Positions 19,912 to 28,337 of a DNA stretch of 28,382 nucleotides are shown here, piece by piece (the stretch's first letter is position 1; each line of letters begins with the position of its first letter). The notes beneath the pieces were generated by a model. That model was not told the DNA's origin, made no database searches, and saw only the letters and a list, made by a program, of their open reading frames with translations. The position numbers and the translations under genes were made by a program. Source of the DNA: Peptococcaceae bacterium (GTDB taxonomy: Bacteria > Bacillota > Dehalobacteriia > UBA4068 > UBA4997); NCBI GenBank assembly GCA_019421315.1, contig JAHZFN010000279.1:3441-31822 (forward strand), given 5' to 3'.

Positions 19912-22900
19912 ATGGGTAAAATAAGAGTACACGAACTTGCAAAGGAAATTAACGCCGAAAGCAAGAAAATCATAGAAGTTTTGAACAGAAAAGGTCATAT
20001 GGTGAAAAATCATATGTCCGTCTTAAACGACGAACAGGTTGAAATTGCCAAAACCGAGCTGGGGGTTATCAAAAAATCCGACGGCTTTAAGCCGAAGATT
20101 AAGCGTATTCCCAGGGCGCAGGTTGAGGCGGAAAAAGCCAAAGCCGAAGCCTTGGCGGCAGAAAAAGCGGAAAAAGCCGAACAGGCGGCGCAGGGCGAAG
20201 CCAAGGCGGAGGTTAAACCTGAAGCAAAAACAGAGGTTAAAGCCGAAGCCGAAAGCAAAGCGTCGGAAAAAGCGGTGGTTAAACCTGAGGTTAAAGAAGA
20301 ACCCGTTAAACAACAGGTTAAGGCGGAAACCGAAGCCGAAGCCAAACCTGAAGCTAAAACAGAAGCCAAGGCAGAGGTTAAAGCGAAACCCGCCCAAACG
20401 GAAGCTAAGCCCGAAGTCAAAGCCGAAGCAAAAACAGGGGCTAAAGGGGAAGCTGAAAACAGGGCGGCGGCAAAAGCAGAAGTCAAAACAGAAAATAAAG
20501 CAGAAAATAAAGCAGAAAATAAAGCAGAAAAGGTTATTGAAAAGCAAGAGGATTTTGAGAAAAGGGAAACAGAAGTGGAAAAGAAAGAGCAGAACGTAAA
20601 GGCGGCAGAGGAACAAAAAGCCGCCAAGGCGAAAGAAGAAGCCAAACCGACGTCCAAGGCAGAAGACAGCCGCAAATTCAATAAAGGCGGTCAAAAGGGC
20701 AGCTACAACAACAGGGATAACCGTGACGGCAAAAACGGCGGTTATAACAACCGAGATAACCGTGACGGCAAGGGCGGTTTCAACCGAGATAACAAAGGCG
20801 GATACAATAATAACCGCAATAACAACCGCGGCGACAAAGATAACAAAGGCGGCTTTAACAAAGACCGCGGCGGCAGCGGCGGTTTTAAAAAGGACGGCAA
20901 GCCCGGTATGCAGAACCGCAGCGGCAAGCCTCCCGTTAAAAAGGACAAATTTGAACAGCCTGCAGGCGAAATGCGCTACACGGCAACGCCCACCTATAAG
21001 CCAAACAACAAAAAACAGGATGCCAAAAAACGGGAAACCCGTGAACAGACCTTCTATAACGACCGTTATAAGGGCAATGAATTCGGCGGCAAAAAGAACA
21101 AAAACCGCCCGAAAAACAAATATAAAGAACAGAAAAAACAAAAAATGGTTATGCCTCCCGTAACGCCGAAAAAAATTATAATCGGCGAAACCATCAGCGT
21201 TCAGGAATTGGCGAAAAACATGAGCAAAACTGCCAGCGAGGTTATCAAAAAGCTCTTTGAGATGGGTATTATGGCAACCATCAACCAGGAACTGGATGCC
21301 GACACCGCCATTTTGCTGGCAGACGAATTCGGTATTACCGTTGAAGTTAAACAGGAAAAAATCGACGAAATTCTCTTTGATGATGACGACAACCCAAGAG
21401 ATCTCAAAGGCAGACCGCCCGTTGTTACCGTTATGGGTCATGTTGACCACGGTAAAACCTCCTTGCTGGACGTTATCAGAAAAACCAGCGTAACATCAAC
21501 GGAAGCAGGCGGCATTACTCAGCATATCGGGGCTTATCAGGTGGAAATCGACGGCAAGAAGATTACTTTCCTGGATACTCCGGGTCATGAGGCTTTCACC
21601 TCCATGCGTGCCCGCGGCGCTCAGGTAACGGATATTTCCATTTTGGTTGTTGCCGCAGACGACGGCGTTATGCCCCAGACCATCGAGGCTATCAACCACT
21701 CCAAGGCGGCAGGCGTTCCCATCATTGTTGCCATCAACAAAATAGATAAACCGGGGGCAAATCCCGACAAGGTTAAACAGGAGCTGACAGAACACGGCTT
21801 GGTTTGCGAGGACTGGGGCGGCGACGTTATCATGGTTCCCGTATCTGCCAAAAAAGGCGAGGGTATCGACACCCTTTTGGAAATGGTTCTGTTGGTTGCG
21901 GAAATGGGCGAGCTGAAAGCCAACCCCAAACGCCAGGCGAGAGGTACTGTTATCGAAGCCAAGTTGGATAAGAGCCGCGGTCCCGTTGCCACATTGCTGG
22001 TGCAAAAGGGTACTTTGAAAATCGGCGAAACTGTGGTTGCAGGCTCCGTATTCGGTAAAATCAGAGCCATGGTTGACGACAAGCACCGCACAGTGAAGAG
22101 TGCAGGACCCTCCATGCCGGTTGAAGTTTTGGGCTTTTCCGAGGTTCCCGAAGCAGGCGAAATCTTCATGGCGATCAAGGACGAAAAGGACGCCCGCTAT
22201 GCGGCTCAGATTCAGGCTATCAAAAAGCGTGAAGAAGAAATGCGCAAAAACACCAAGGTTAGTCTGGACGATCTCTTCAAGCACATTGCCGAGGGCGAAG
22301 TTAAAGATTTGAACATCGTTATCAAAGCGGACGTTCAAGGTTCCGCCGAAGCCGTTAAACAGTCTTTGGAAAAACTCTCCACATCGGAAGTTAAAGTCAA
22401 CGTAATTCACGTCGGTGTCGGCGGCGTCAGCGAATCCGATGTCATGCTGGCAGATGCCTCCAACGCCATTATCATCGGTTTCAATGTTCGTCCCGTTGCC
22501 CAAGCCAGCAAGGCTGTTGAAGCAACAGGCGTTGATATGCGTTTGTACCGTGTTATTTACGATGCTATCGAAGATGTTAAAAAAGCCATGGTCGGCTTGC
22601 TGGAACCCGAATACAAAGAAAAAGTTCTCGGTCAGGCAGAAGTCCGCGATACCTTCAAGGTGCCGAAAGTCGGCGTTATCGCAGGCGCTTATGTTACGGA
22701 AGGCAAGGTTACCAGACAGGCACAGGTTCGTATTGTCCGTGACGGCATTGTGGTTTGGGAAGGTCAGATTTCCTCTTTGAAACGTTTCAAAGACGACGCC
22801 AAAGAAGTTGTTCAGGGTTACGAATGCGGTATCGGCATTGAAAACTACAACGACATCAAGGTGGGCGACGTGATCGAAGCCTTCATCATGGAAGAAACCG

Positions 22901-22923
22901 AAAGAGACGTTGCCGATTTATAA
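19912..22923 (+). CDS. infB: Translation initiation factor IF-2
   Basis: 1003 residues. GTPase that brings initiator fMet-tRNA to the ribosome and joins the subunits. IF2_N domain 1-52 (IRVHELAKEINAESKKIIEVL). Then a very long Lys/Ala/Glu repeat region (about 65-250; includes three tandem ENKA units) and an Asn/Arg/Gly/Asp-rich stretch (about 255-340). A second IF2_N-like unit (about 425-475) precedes the G domain: G1 GHVDHGKT (about 507-514), G2 AGGITQHIGAYQV, G3 DTPGHEAF, G4 NKID, G5 SAKKGEG. Domains II-IV follow and end EETERDVADL. The linker is long compared with B. subtilis IF-2 (about 716 residues total). ATG with aaggagtgg upstream. Confidence 0.97.
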   Translation: MGKIRVHELAKEINAESKKIIEVLNRKGHMVKNHMSVLNDEQVEIAKTELGVIKKSDGFKPKIKRIPRAQVEAEKAKAEALAAEKAEKAEQAAQGEAKAEVKPEAKTEVKAEAESKASEKAVVKPEVKEEPVKQQVKAETEAEAKPEAKTEAKAEVKAKPAQTEAKPEVKAEAKTGAKGEAENRAAAKAEVKTENKAENKAENKAEKVIEKQEDFEKRETEVEKKEQNVKAAEEQKAAKAKEEAKPTSKAEDSRKFNKGGQKGSYNNRDNRDGKNGGYNNRDNRDGKGGFNRDNKGGYNNNRNNNRGDKDNKGGFNKDRGGSGGFKKDGKPGMQNRSGKPPVKKDKFEQPAGEMRYTATPTYKPNNKKQDAKKRETREQTFYNDRYKGNEFGGKKNKNRPKNKYKEQKKQKMVMPPVTPKKIIIGETISVQELAKNMSKTASEVIKKLFEMGIMATINQELDADTAILLADEFGITVEVKQEKIDEILFDDDDNPRDLKGRPPVVTVMGHVDHGKTSLLDVIRKTSVTSTEAGGITQHIGAYQVEIDGKKITFLDTPGHEAFTSMRARGAQVTDISILVVAADDGVMPQTIEAINHSKAAGVPIIVAINKIDKPGANPDKVKQELTEHGLVCEDWGGDVIMVPVSAKKGEGIDTLLEMVLLVAEMGELKANPKRQARGTVIEAKLDKSRGPVATLLVQKGTLKIGETVVAGSVFGKIRAMVDDKHRTVKSAGPSMPVEVLGFSEVPEAGEIFMAIKDEKDARYAAQIQAIKKREEEMRKNTKVSLDDLFKHIAEGEVKDLNIVIKADVQGSAEAVKQSLEKLSTSEVKVNVIHVGVGGVSESDVMLADASNAIIIGFNVRPVAQASKAVEATGVDMRLYRVIYDAIEDVKKAMVGLLEPEYKEKVLGQAEVRDTFKVPKVGVIAGAYVTEGKVTRQAQVRIVRDGIVVWEGQISSLKRFKDDAKEVVQGYECGIGIENYNDIKVGDVIEAFIMEETERDVADL

Positions 22924-23052
22924 AATTTGATAAAATTCAGTAAAATATAAATTGTGTTCGTCGGTTGGTTTGGCAAATGCAGACAGCCGCCGAGAACGCC
23001 GCCGTTCGGCAAAAGATATAAATAAATATTAAAAATTTGTTTTGTGTTTTTT

Positions 23053-23093
23053 ATACTGCCCGCTTTCGGTTTTTTTGGCAAAGCGGGCAGTAT
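23053..23093. other. Perfect 14-bp hairpin between infB and rbfA
   Basis: atactgcccgcttt (23053-23066) pairs with aaagcgggcagtat (23080-23093) around a 13-base T-rich loop. There is no T run on either exit, so it does not look like a standard terminator; an RNA stability or processing element is possible. The other ~190 bp of this gap show no gene. Confidence 0.5.
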
Positions 23094-23167
23094 GAAATAT
23101 GCAGACGGCAAGCATAATAAGCAATAAATATATTAAATTAAAATTTACAGAAAATCAGGTGATAGAT

Positions 23168-23548
23168 ATGGGACAATACAGAAAAAGCAGATTGGGCGAA
23201 GAGCTTAAAAAGGAAATTTCTGCCATCATCCGCACCATGAAAGACCCCAGACTGGGCTTTGTTTCCGTTATCAAAGTGGATGTTGATGCAGATATGAGCT
23301 CCGCCAAAATTTATGTCAGCCATTTCGGCAGCGGCGATTTTGCCGATACCATGGCGGCTTTGAAAAAAGGCGCAGGCTATATCCGCAGCGAATTGGCAAA
23401 AAAGCTGAAAACCAGAACCGTTCCCCAGTTGATTTTTATTGAAGACCATTCCATCGAAGAGGGTTTCAAAATCACCGAAATTCTCAACGATTACAATAAA
23501 AATCACCCCTCAAGCCACGGCGGCGCAGAGGAAAAGGACGAAGAGTAA
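23168..23548 (+). CDS. rbfA: 30S ribosome-binding factor RbfA
   Basis: 126 residues; a cold-shock 30S maturation factor with a KH-type fold. Seen: RKSRLGEELKKEISAIIRTMKDPRLGFVSV, DMSSAKIYVSHFG, GYIRSELAKKLKTRTVPQLIF and IEEGFKITEILN, all core RbfA elements. The tail is acidic (GGAEEKDEE). ATG at 23168 with caggtgat upstream; the frame is open for 23 more codons, which are AT-rich and unlike the family. Standard position after infB. Confidence 0.95.
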   Translation: MGQYRKSRLGEELKKEISAIIRTMKDPRLGFVSVIKVDVDADMSSAKIYVSHFGSGDFADTMAALKKGAGYIRSELAKKLKTRTVPQLIFIEDHSIEEGFKITEILNDYNKNHPSSHGGAEEKDEE

Positions 23549-23597
23549 TAAAAAAGCAATAATCAAAAAGCAAAATACGATATGGTGAAATAGCAAC

Positions 23598-24674
23598 ATG
23601 ACAGAAAAATTTGCAGAAGCAAAAAGAAACTCAACAGAAATAGAAGAAACAAACAAAACCGCCGAAACGGCACGCTATGATTTTTCCGAAATTATGGCGG
23701 CGCTGCAAAAGTCGCAGTATCCCCTGCTGACAGGTCATGTCAGCCCCGATGCCGACGCAGTCGGTTCGGCTTTGGCTTTGGCTTTGGCTTTGGAAAGGCT
23801 GGGCAAGGAGCCTGCGGTGGTTTTCAAAGACGATATTCCCGATTATTTGAAATTTATGCCGGGCGCCGAAAAAATCATCAAGCCCGACCAATTGGACGAA
23901 AAAAGAGATTTGCTGGTGATGGTGGACTGTGCCTCCCCCAAGCGAATCGGCAAAATTTGGAGCGAGCCGTGGTTTGCCAAAATTCCCTGCATTGCCGTGG
24001 ATCATCACGAAACCAACGACGGCTTTGTCTGCTGTTCTTTGGTGGATGCCAAGGCGGCTGCCAACAGCCAGATTGTTTATTATCTGGTGCAGGCTTTGGG
24101 TGTGGCTTTGGACAAGCCTTTGGCAACCTGCCTTTTTGCGGGAATTTCCGGTGATACGGGCGGTTTTCGGTTCAGCAACACCAATCGGGAAACCATGGAA
24201 ATCGGCGGCAGGCTGATGGATTTGGGAGTTGATACGCAGGAGGTGCGGATTCAGCTTTTTGAATGTAAATCCATGAAAGATATGGCGATGATCGGTGTCG
24301 GTTTGGAAAATATGCGGCAGTCCGAGGACGGCAAGCTGGTTTGGACCTCAATCAGTCTAAAAGAAAAAACAGAGCATGGTGCGGCGGAAAGCAACTGCGA
24401 AAATATTTCCGACTACACTATGTACCCCGTTGGGGTAAAAGTCGGTATATTCTTCCAGGAAATGCCGAACGGCATGGTGAAAATGTCCATGCGCTGCCGT
24501 GACGGCTATAACGTGGCAAAGGTTGCCATGGCTTTTGACGGCGGCGGTCATGTTGTGGCGGCGGGCTGTCGGGCAGAGGGCGAGCTCAGGGCTGTTATGG
24601 CGGCAGTTTTGGCGGAGGCGGAAAAAATGATTGCCGAAGCCGAAGCGGAACAAAACCAAAAGGCGGTGAAATAA
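23598..24674 (+). CDS. nrnA: DHH-family oligoribonuclease / pAp phosphatase NrnA
   Basis: 358 residues. Degrades short RNA fragments and dephosphorylates 3'-phosphoadenosine 5'-phosphate. DHH motifs: GHVSPDADAVGSALALALAL (about 47-66, metal-binding DAD), LVMVDCAS (about 112-119), VDHHETNDG (about 133-141) and the DHHA1 glycine motif GGGHVVAAGCRAEGE (about 314-328). The N-terminal ~25 residues are charged and not conserved, so a slightly later start is possible. Weak Shine-Dalgarno (ggtga). Follows rbfA, as in B. subtilis relatives and most Clostridia, and is coupled to truB by a 1-bp gap. Confidence 0.93.
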   Translation: MTEKFAEAKRNSTEIEETNKTAETARYDFSEIMAALQKSQYPLLTGHVSPDADAVGSALALALALERLGKEPAVVFKDDIPDYLKFMPGAEKIIKPDQLDEKRDLLVMVDCASPKRIGKIWSEPWFAKIPCIAVDHHETNDGFVCCSLVDAKAAANSQIVYYLVQALGVALDKPLATCLFAGISGDTGGFRFSNTNRETMEIGGRLMDLGVDTQEVRIQLFECKSMKDMAMIGVGLENMRQSEDGKLVWTSISLKEKTEHGAAESNCENISDYTMYPVGVKVGIFFQEMPNGMVKMSMRCRDGYNVAKVAMAFDGGGHVVAAGCRAEGELRAVMAAVLAEAEKMIAEAEAEQNQKAVK

Positions 24675-24675
24675 A

Positions 24676-25572
24676 TTGCCCAACGGCTTTATTAATGTTT
24701 ACAAACCGCGGGAGATGACTTCTCACGACGTGGTTGCCATCATCAGAAAAAGGCTGCCCCGCAAAACCAAGGTGGGGCATACGGGAACTCTCGACCCCGA
24801 TGCGACGGGAATTTTGCCGATTTGTGTCGGCAAGGGCACTCGTTTGGCGGAATTCTTTGCGCCTTTGCGCAAGGTGTATCTGGCGGAAATGACACTGGGC
24901 GCCGTAACCTCAACCCAGGACAGCGGCGGCGAATTTTTGCAGAAAGCGGACGAAGCGGCTCTGGCGGCGGTAACCGAGACTGACGTAACCAAGGCGGCGG
25001 CAGAGTTTGTCGGCGAGATTATGCAGATTCCGCCGATGGTTTCTGCCGTTAAAATCAACGGCAAAAAGCTTTATCAGCTGGCAAGAGAGGGCAAAACCGT
25101 TGAACGCCAACCCCGAAAAATCACAATTTACGATATGGAAATTACGGATACGGCTTTGCCAAAGGTGCAGCTGCGGGTTACCTGCTCCGGCGGCACTTAT
25201 ATCCGAACCCTGATTAATGATATCGGTGAAAAGCTGGGTGTCGGCGCTTATATGTCGGCTTTGGAGCGGCAGGCTGTGGGCAGTTTTGATTTGGCGCACT
25301 CCTTGCCTTTGGAAAAAATCAAGGAGATGCTGGAGGCGAATGATTATTCCTGCTTGCTGCCTTTGGAATACGGCTTGGAGCATTTGCCCGTTTTGAATCT
25401 GCCCGATGAAAAGTCTTTCGACGATGTTCTGCACGGCAGACATCTGGTTTGGAAAGAGCAAATTCCCGCCGGTACATATAAATTATTTTATCAAAACCGC
25501 ATTGTTGCCGTGGCGGCGGCAGACGGCAAAACCTTGAAAATGCGCAAGGTGCTGATCAGCGAAAACGATTAG
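24676..25572 (+). CDS. truB: tRNA pseudouridine(55) synthase TruB
   Basis: 298 residues; makes pseudouridine 55 in the T loop of tRNAs. GFINVYKPREMTSHDVV (4-20), KVGHTGTLDPDATG with the catalytic Asp at residue 40, then IQMPP-like IMQIPPMVSAVKINGKKLYQLAREG, and CSGGTYIRTLINDIGEKLG. The start is TTG, 1 bp after the nrnA stop, with gcggtga as a ribosome site inside the nrnA end. No ATG fits the family N-terminus. A C-terminal PUA-like region ends KMRKVLISEND. Standard operon position before ribF. Confidence 0.96.
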   Translation: MPNGFINVYKPREMTSHDVVAIIRKRLPRKTKVGHTGTLDPDATGILPICVGKGTRLAEFFAPLRKVYLAEMTLGAVTSTQDSGGEFLQKADEAALAAVTETDVTKAAAEFVGEIMQIPPMVSAVKINGKKLYQLAREGKTVERQPRKITIYDMEITDTALPKVQLRVTCSGGTYIRTLINDIGEKLGVGAYMSALERQAVGSFDLAHSLPLEKIKEMLEANDYSCLLPLEYGLEHLPVLNLPDEKSFDDVLHGRHLVWKEQIPAGTYKLFYQNRIVAVAAADGKTLKMRKVLISEND

Positions 25573-25714
25573 TCTATATTAAAATATTTATCAAAAATTA
25601 TAAAGCGAAATATATGCGCAAAGCAAACTGCAAAATAATTTGTTTGCAAATTATTCTCGGCGCTGCCCTTTGCTAAAGGACGGGTCGATTACAAAATCTT
25701 TAAGTATTAAAATT

Positions 25715-25742
25715 AAATATCAAATATCAAATATCAAATATC
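25715..25742 (+). repeat. Four tandem AAATATC heptamers before ribF
   Basis: Four perfect head-to-tail copies of AAATATC end 3 bp before the ribF Shine-Dalgarno region. Upstream, at 25634-25655, is a 9-bp inverted repeat (aataatttg / caaattatt). The number of units could vary by slippage and change translation (inference). Confidence 0.6.
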
Positions 25743-25759
25743 AAAAAGGAAGATATCCG

Positions 25760-26716
25760 ATGAAAATATTGAACAGTATTGAAGAATTTCCCGGAGAGCT
25801 GACCTCTTCCGATCGGTTTGTGGCTGTTACTTTGGGCAATTTTGACGGCGTTCATTTGGGGCATAAGGCTTTGTTTGCCGTTTTGGAAAGAGTGAAGAAA
25901 AAACATGACGCCGTGTCGGTGGCTTTTTCCTTTAAGCCCCATCCGCTGGAGGTTTTGACGGGAGTTTGTCCGCCGAAGCTGAACACCGAAAAAGACAAGG
26001 AAGCGCTTATCAAAAAGATGGGCGCCGACTATTTGCTGCACTGCCCCTTTACCAGGGAGCTGGCGGCGCTGTCGCCGTCGGAGTTTGTTAAAAAAATTCT
26101 CATCGACGGGCTGAACGCCAAAGAGGTTGTGGTTGGCTATAACTATACCTTTGGCGACAAAGGCTCCGGCAACGCTCAAGCTTTGGTTGATTTGTGCGCG
26201 GAATATGACTGCCATGTTACCGTTGTGCCGCCTGTGCAGACACGGCTGGGCGTGGTTTCCAGTACTCTTATCCGCAGCAAGGTTCAGGCGGGTGAAATTG
26301 AAGATGCAAGCGAGCTTTTGGGATATTGTTACCAGCTGAAGGGCAAGGTTGTCAAAGGCTTACAGCTGGGCAGAAAGCTGGGTTTCCCCACGGCAAACAT
26401 TCGCCTCGAACCCAATATGCAGCTGCCGAAATACGGTGTTTACGCCTGCTATTCCGCTTTTGAGGGCAGAATGGTAAAATCCGTTGTCAATGTGGGTTTG
26501 CGCCCTACCATCAACGATAACATCGAGCCGACTGTGGAATCGAACCTGTTGAATTTCAGCGGCAATCTCTACGGCAAAAAAATGACGGTTTTCTTTGTGG
26601 AGCAGTTGCGCCCCGAGCAAAAATTCGACGGTTTGGAGGCCTTGAAAAACCAAATTGCCAAGGACGCCCAAACCGCAGAAAAAATCTTAAACGAAAAAAG
26701 AGTTATTAAGTATTAA
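25760..26716 (+). CDS. ribF: Bifunctional riboflavin kinase / FAD synthetase RibF
   Basis: 318 residues; phosphorylates riboflavin to FMN and adenylylates FMN to FAD. The N-terminal nucleotidylyltransferase domain has LGNFDGVHLGH (25-35), FKPHPLEVL and GYNYTFGDKGSGN, with the late SSTLIRSKVQAGEIEDASELLG motif. The C-terminal kinase domain has GRKLGFPTANI (about 202-212), NVGLRPTI and ESNLLNFSGNLYGK. ATG at 25760 with aaaggaag upstream; the frame is open 40 codons further, but that part is repeat-derived and unlike the family. Confidence 0.95.
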   Translation: MKILNSIEEFPGELTSSDRFVAVTLGNFDGVHLGHKALFAVLERVKKKHDAVSVAFSFKPHPLEVLTGVCPPKLNTEKDKEALIKKMGADYLLHCPFTRELAALSPSEFVKKILIDGLNAKEVVVGYNYTFGDKGSGNAQALVDLCAEYDCHVTVVPPVQTRLGVVSSTLIRSKVQAGEIEDASELLGYCYQLKGKVVKGLQLGRKLGFPTANIRLEPNMQLPKYGVYACYSAFEGRMVKSVVNVGLRPTINDNIEPTVESNLLNFSGNLYGKKMTVFFVEQLRPEQKFDGLEALKNQIAKDAQTAEKILNEKRVIKY

Positions 26717-26746
26717 AAACTTAAATAAAAATATCGCAAAAAAGCC

Positions 26747-26775
26747 TTGCTAAACGGGGCAAAATCATGTATAAT
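26747..26775 (+). promoter_or_regulatory. Promoter of rpsO
   Basis: TTGCTA (26747-26752), 17 bp, TATAAT (26770-26775), with a TG just before the -10. Gives rpsO its own start, about 80 bp before the gene. Confidence 0.75.
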
Positions 26776-26862
26776 ATTGTTTGTTGACCATGGCTCGGAT
26801 ATGGGTTCTCCGCCCCTACCTGCGCTATCGGTATCATTAAAAATTTTTTGGAGGTGCTGATA
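26776..26862 (+). promoter_or_regulatory. rpsO leader, possible S15 autoregulatory RNA
   Basis: The GC-rich leader has small hairpins (cgga/tccg about 26796-26812; tacc/ggta about 26817-26833) before an A/T-rich spacer and Shine-Dalgarno ggaggtg. Many bacteria regulate rpsO by S15 binding to such a leader. I could not recognise the known S15-binding fold, so this is tentative. Confidence 0.3.
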
Positions 26863-27132
26863 ATGCCATTAGCAAAAGAAGTTAAAAATGAAATCATCGA
26901 AAAATTCAAAACCCATGAAGGCGACACAGGTTCTCCCGAAGTTCAAATCGCTCTTTTGACACAAAGAATTTTGGACTTGACCGAACATTCCAAACAACAT
27001 CCCAAGGATCATCATTCCAACCGCGGTTTGTTGAAATTGGTTGGTCAACGCCGCCGTCTTTTGAACTATATTAAAAAACAAGACTTCGATCGTTACCGCA
27101 ACATTGTTAAAGAATTGGGTCTGAGAAGATAA
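26863..27132 (+). CDS. rpsO: 30S ribosomal protein S15
   Basis: 89 residues, normal length. Signature stretches: HEGDTGSPEVQIALLTQRI, LTEHSKQHPKDHHSNRGLLKLVGQRRRLLNYI and a final IVKELGLRR. A primary rRNA-binding protein of the 30S platform. ATG at 26863 with ggaggtg 8 bp upstream. Usually followed by pnp; here a terminator and a repeat element follow instead. Confidence 0.98.
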   Translation: MPLAKEVKNEIIEKFKTHEGDTGSPEVQIALLTQRILDLTEHSKQHPKDHHSNRGLLKLVGQRRRLLNYIKKQDFDRYRNIVKELGLRR

Positions 27133-27161
27133 TTAAAAAAATTATTTTATTTTTCGCTTAT

Positions 27162-27195
27162 AACCGCCTGAATTTTATTCAGGCGGGTTTTTTTT
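27162..27195 (+). terminator. Terminator after rpsO
   Basis: ccgcctgaa (27164-27172) pairs with ttcaggcgg (27178-27186), loop of 5, followed by a T run. Confidence 0.9.
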
Positions 27196-27443
27196 ACGGC
27201 GTCGTGTTGTTAAACTTCACAGGTGCGGACTAAACGCCATTTTAATTCAGTGAAGTCTGTTAATACTCTGTCTTTTGCCGCACCGGGTGTTTGGTGGGGT
27301 TCCGCTAAGGTAAAATTTATAATTTATCTTAGCACGAAAACCGCAAAGCAGCCAAATAACAATAAAGAAAGCGCAATAACAGGTTTCTCCGAGTTTAGGC
27401 TGCGTTCTGACTATTGTACGAAGTTTAACAACATCCACGTCGT
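27196..27443 (+). repeat. Structured intergenic repeat, copy B, with inverted ends (upstream of tepA)
   Basis: A 248-bp stretch with no convincing gene. A 13-bp exact inverted repeat lies near its ends: gttgttaaacttc (27206-27218) and gaagtttaacaac (27420-27432), inside longer imperfect ends (acggcgtc... and ...cacgtcgt). Inside are ggtgcgg/ccgcacc (27222-27228, 27278-27284), acttcac/gtgaagt (27214-27220, 27250-27256), and a gctaag/cttagc hairpin. The right ~145 bp are shared with copy A at 6834-6969. The form suggests a MITE-like element or a structured RNA. Confidence 0.65.
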
Positions 27444-27524
27444 AAAATGTATATGATTTTTGATTTTTTGGCAGAATAGGGAATAGCGTAAAAACCGAAA
27501 GCAGTCAAAAAAGGAGAGATATAC

Positions 27525-28337
27525 ATGGAACGCAAAACGGAAAAAAAAGCGGTGAAAAACAGACCAAAAAGCGAAAACAGCGGAGAAACAATAAAAATTT
27601 ATCAAAAAACGGCGGAAAAAGCGGGAATAAAAGCGGCAGAAAATGCTGAGGAAAACCCGAGGGAGGACGGCAACTCGGCGGAAACCAACGAGGAAAAAGC
27701 CAAAGCCATCAATGAGCTGGGCGCAACGGAGGTTCCCGATTTGGAAAGCGACATTCACGTTATAACCATCATCGGCGAAATCGAGGGGCATATGGCTATG
27801 CCCGAAAACAACAAAACCACAAAATACGAGCATATAATTCCGCAGCTGGTTGCCGTGGAGGAAAGCAAAACCATCAAGGGGCTTTTGATAGTTTTGAATA
27901 CGGTGGGCGGCGATGTTGAGGCGGGGCTTGCCATTGCGGAGATGATTGCTTCCATGAGCAAACCCACGGTTTCGCTGGTTTTGGGCGGCGGGCACAGCAT
28001 AGGTGTTCCCATTGCTGTGGCATCGGGCAAATCCTTTATTGCGCCCACGGCAACCATGACCATTCATCCCGTGCGGCTGACGGGCATGGTAATCGGCGTA
28101 CCCCAAAGCTTCGATTATATCGAAAAAATGCAGGACAGAGTTATCAGCTTTATAACGGCACACTCTAATATTTCCGCTGAGCAGTTCAAAAAATATATGA
28201 TGAATACCGGCGAGCTGACCAGAGATATCGGCACCATTGTGGTGGGGCAGGCAGCCGTTGACAGCGGGTTGATTGACGAGGTGGGCGGTTTGAAAGAGGC
28301 TCTGGGCGCTTTGCACGGCATGATCGGCGGCAAATAA
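27525..28337 (+). CDS. tepA: TepA/ClpP-like serine protease
   Basis: 270 residues. The N-terminal ~65 residues are charged and low complexity. A ClpP-type fold follows: ITIIGEIEGHMAMP, LLIVLNTVGGDVEAGLAIAEMI, and the nucleophile elbow LGGGHSIGVPIAVAS (Ser at about 158). The catalytic His is in MTIHPVRLTG (about 180), and a late INGLIDEVGG-like segment is VDSGLIDEVGGLKEAL. It matches the TepA (YmfB) group, which lies near rpsO-pnp and spoIIIE in Bacillus and is linked to protein export or spore outgrowth. ATG with aaaggagag upstream. Which protein it degrades is unknown. The last 45 bp of the window are non-coding. Confidence 0.88.
   Translation: MERKTEKKAVKNRPKSENSGETIKIYQKTAEKAGIKAAENAEENPREDGNSAETNEEKAKAINELGATEVPDLESDIHVITIIGEIEGHMAMPENNKTTKYEHIIPQLVAVEESKTIKGLLIVLNTVGGDVEAGLAIAEMIASMSKPTVSLVLGGGHSIGVPIAVASGKSFIAPTATMTIHPVRLTGMVIGVPQSFDYIEKMQDRVISFITAHSNISAEQFKKYMMNTGELTRDIGTIVVGQAAVDSGLIDEVGGLKEALGALHGMIGGK

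Noticed and set aside
20023..21450. Minus-strand frame rich in Phe/Leu opposite infB
   Set aside because: It mirrors the Lys/Glu-rich repeat region of IF-2; hydrophobic look is an artefact of complementing AAA/GAA codons.
26776..26862. Purine-riboswitch-like words (gatatgg, ctacc) in the rpsO leader
   Set aside because: Order and spacing do not fit the purine aptamer three-way junction, and an rpsO context is unlikely.
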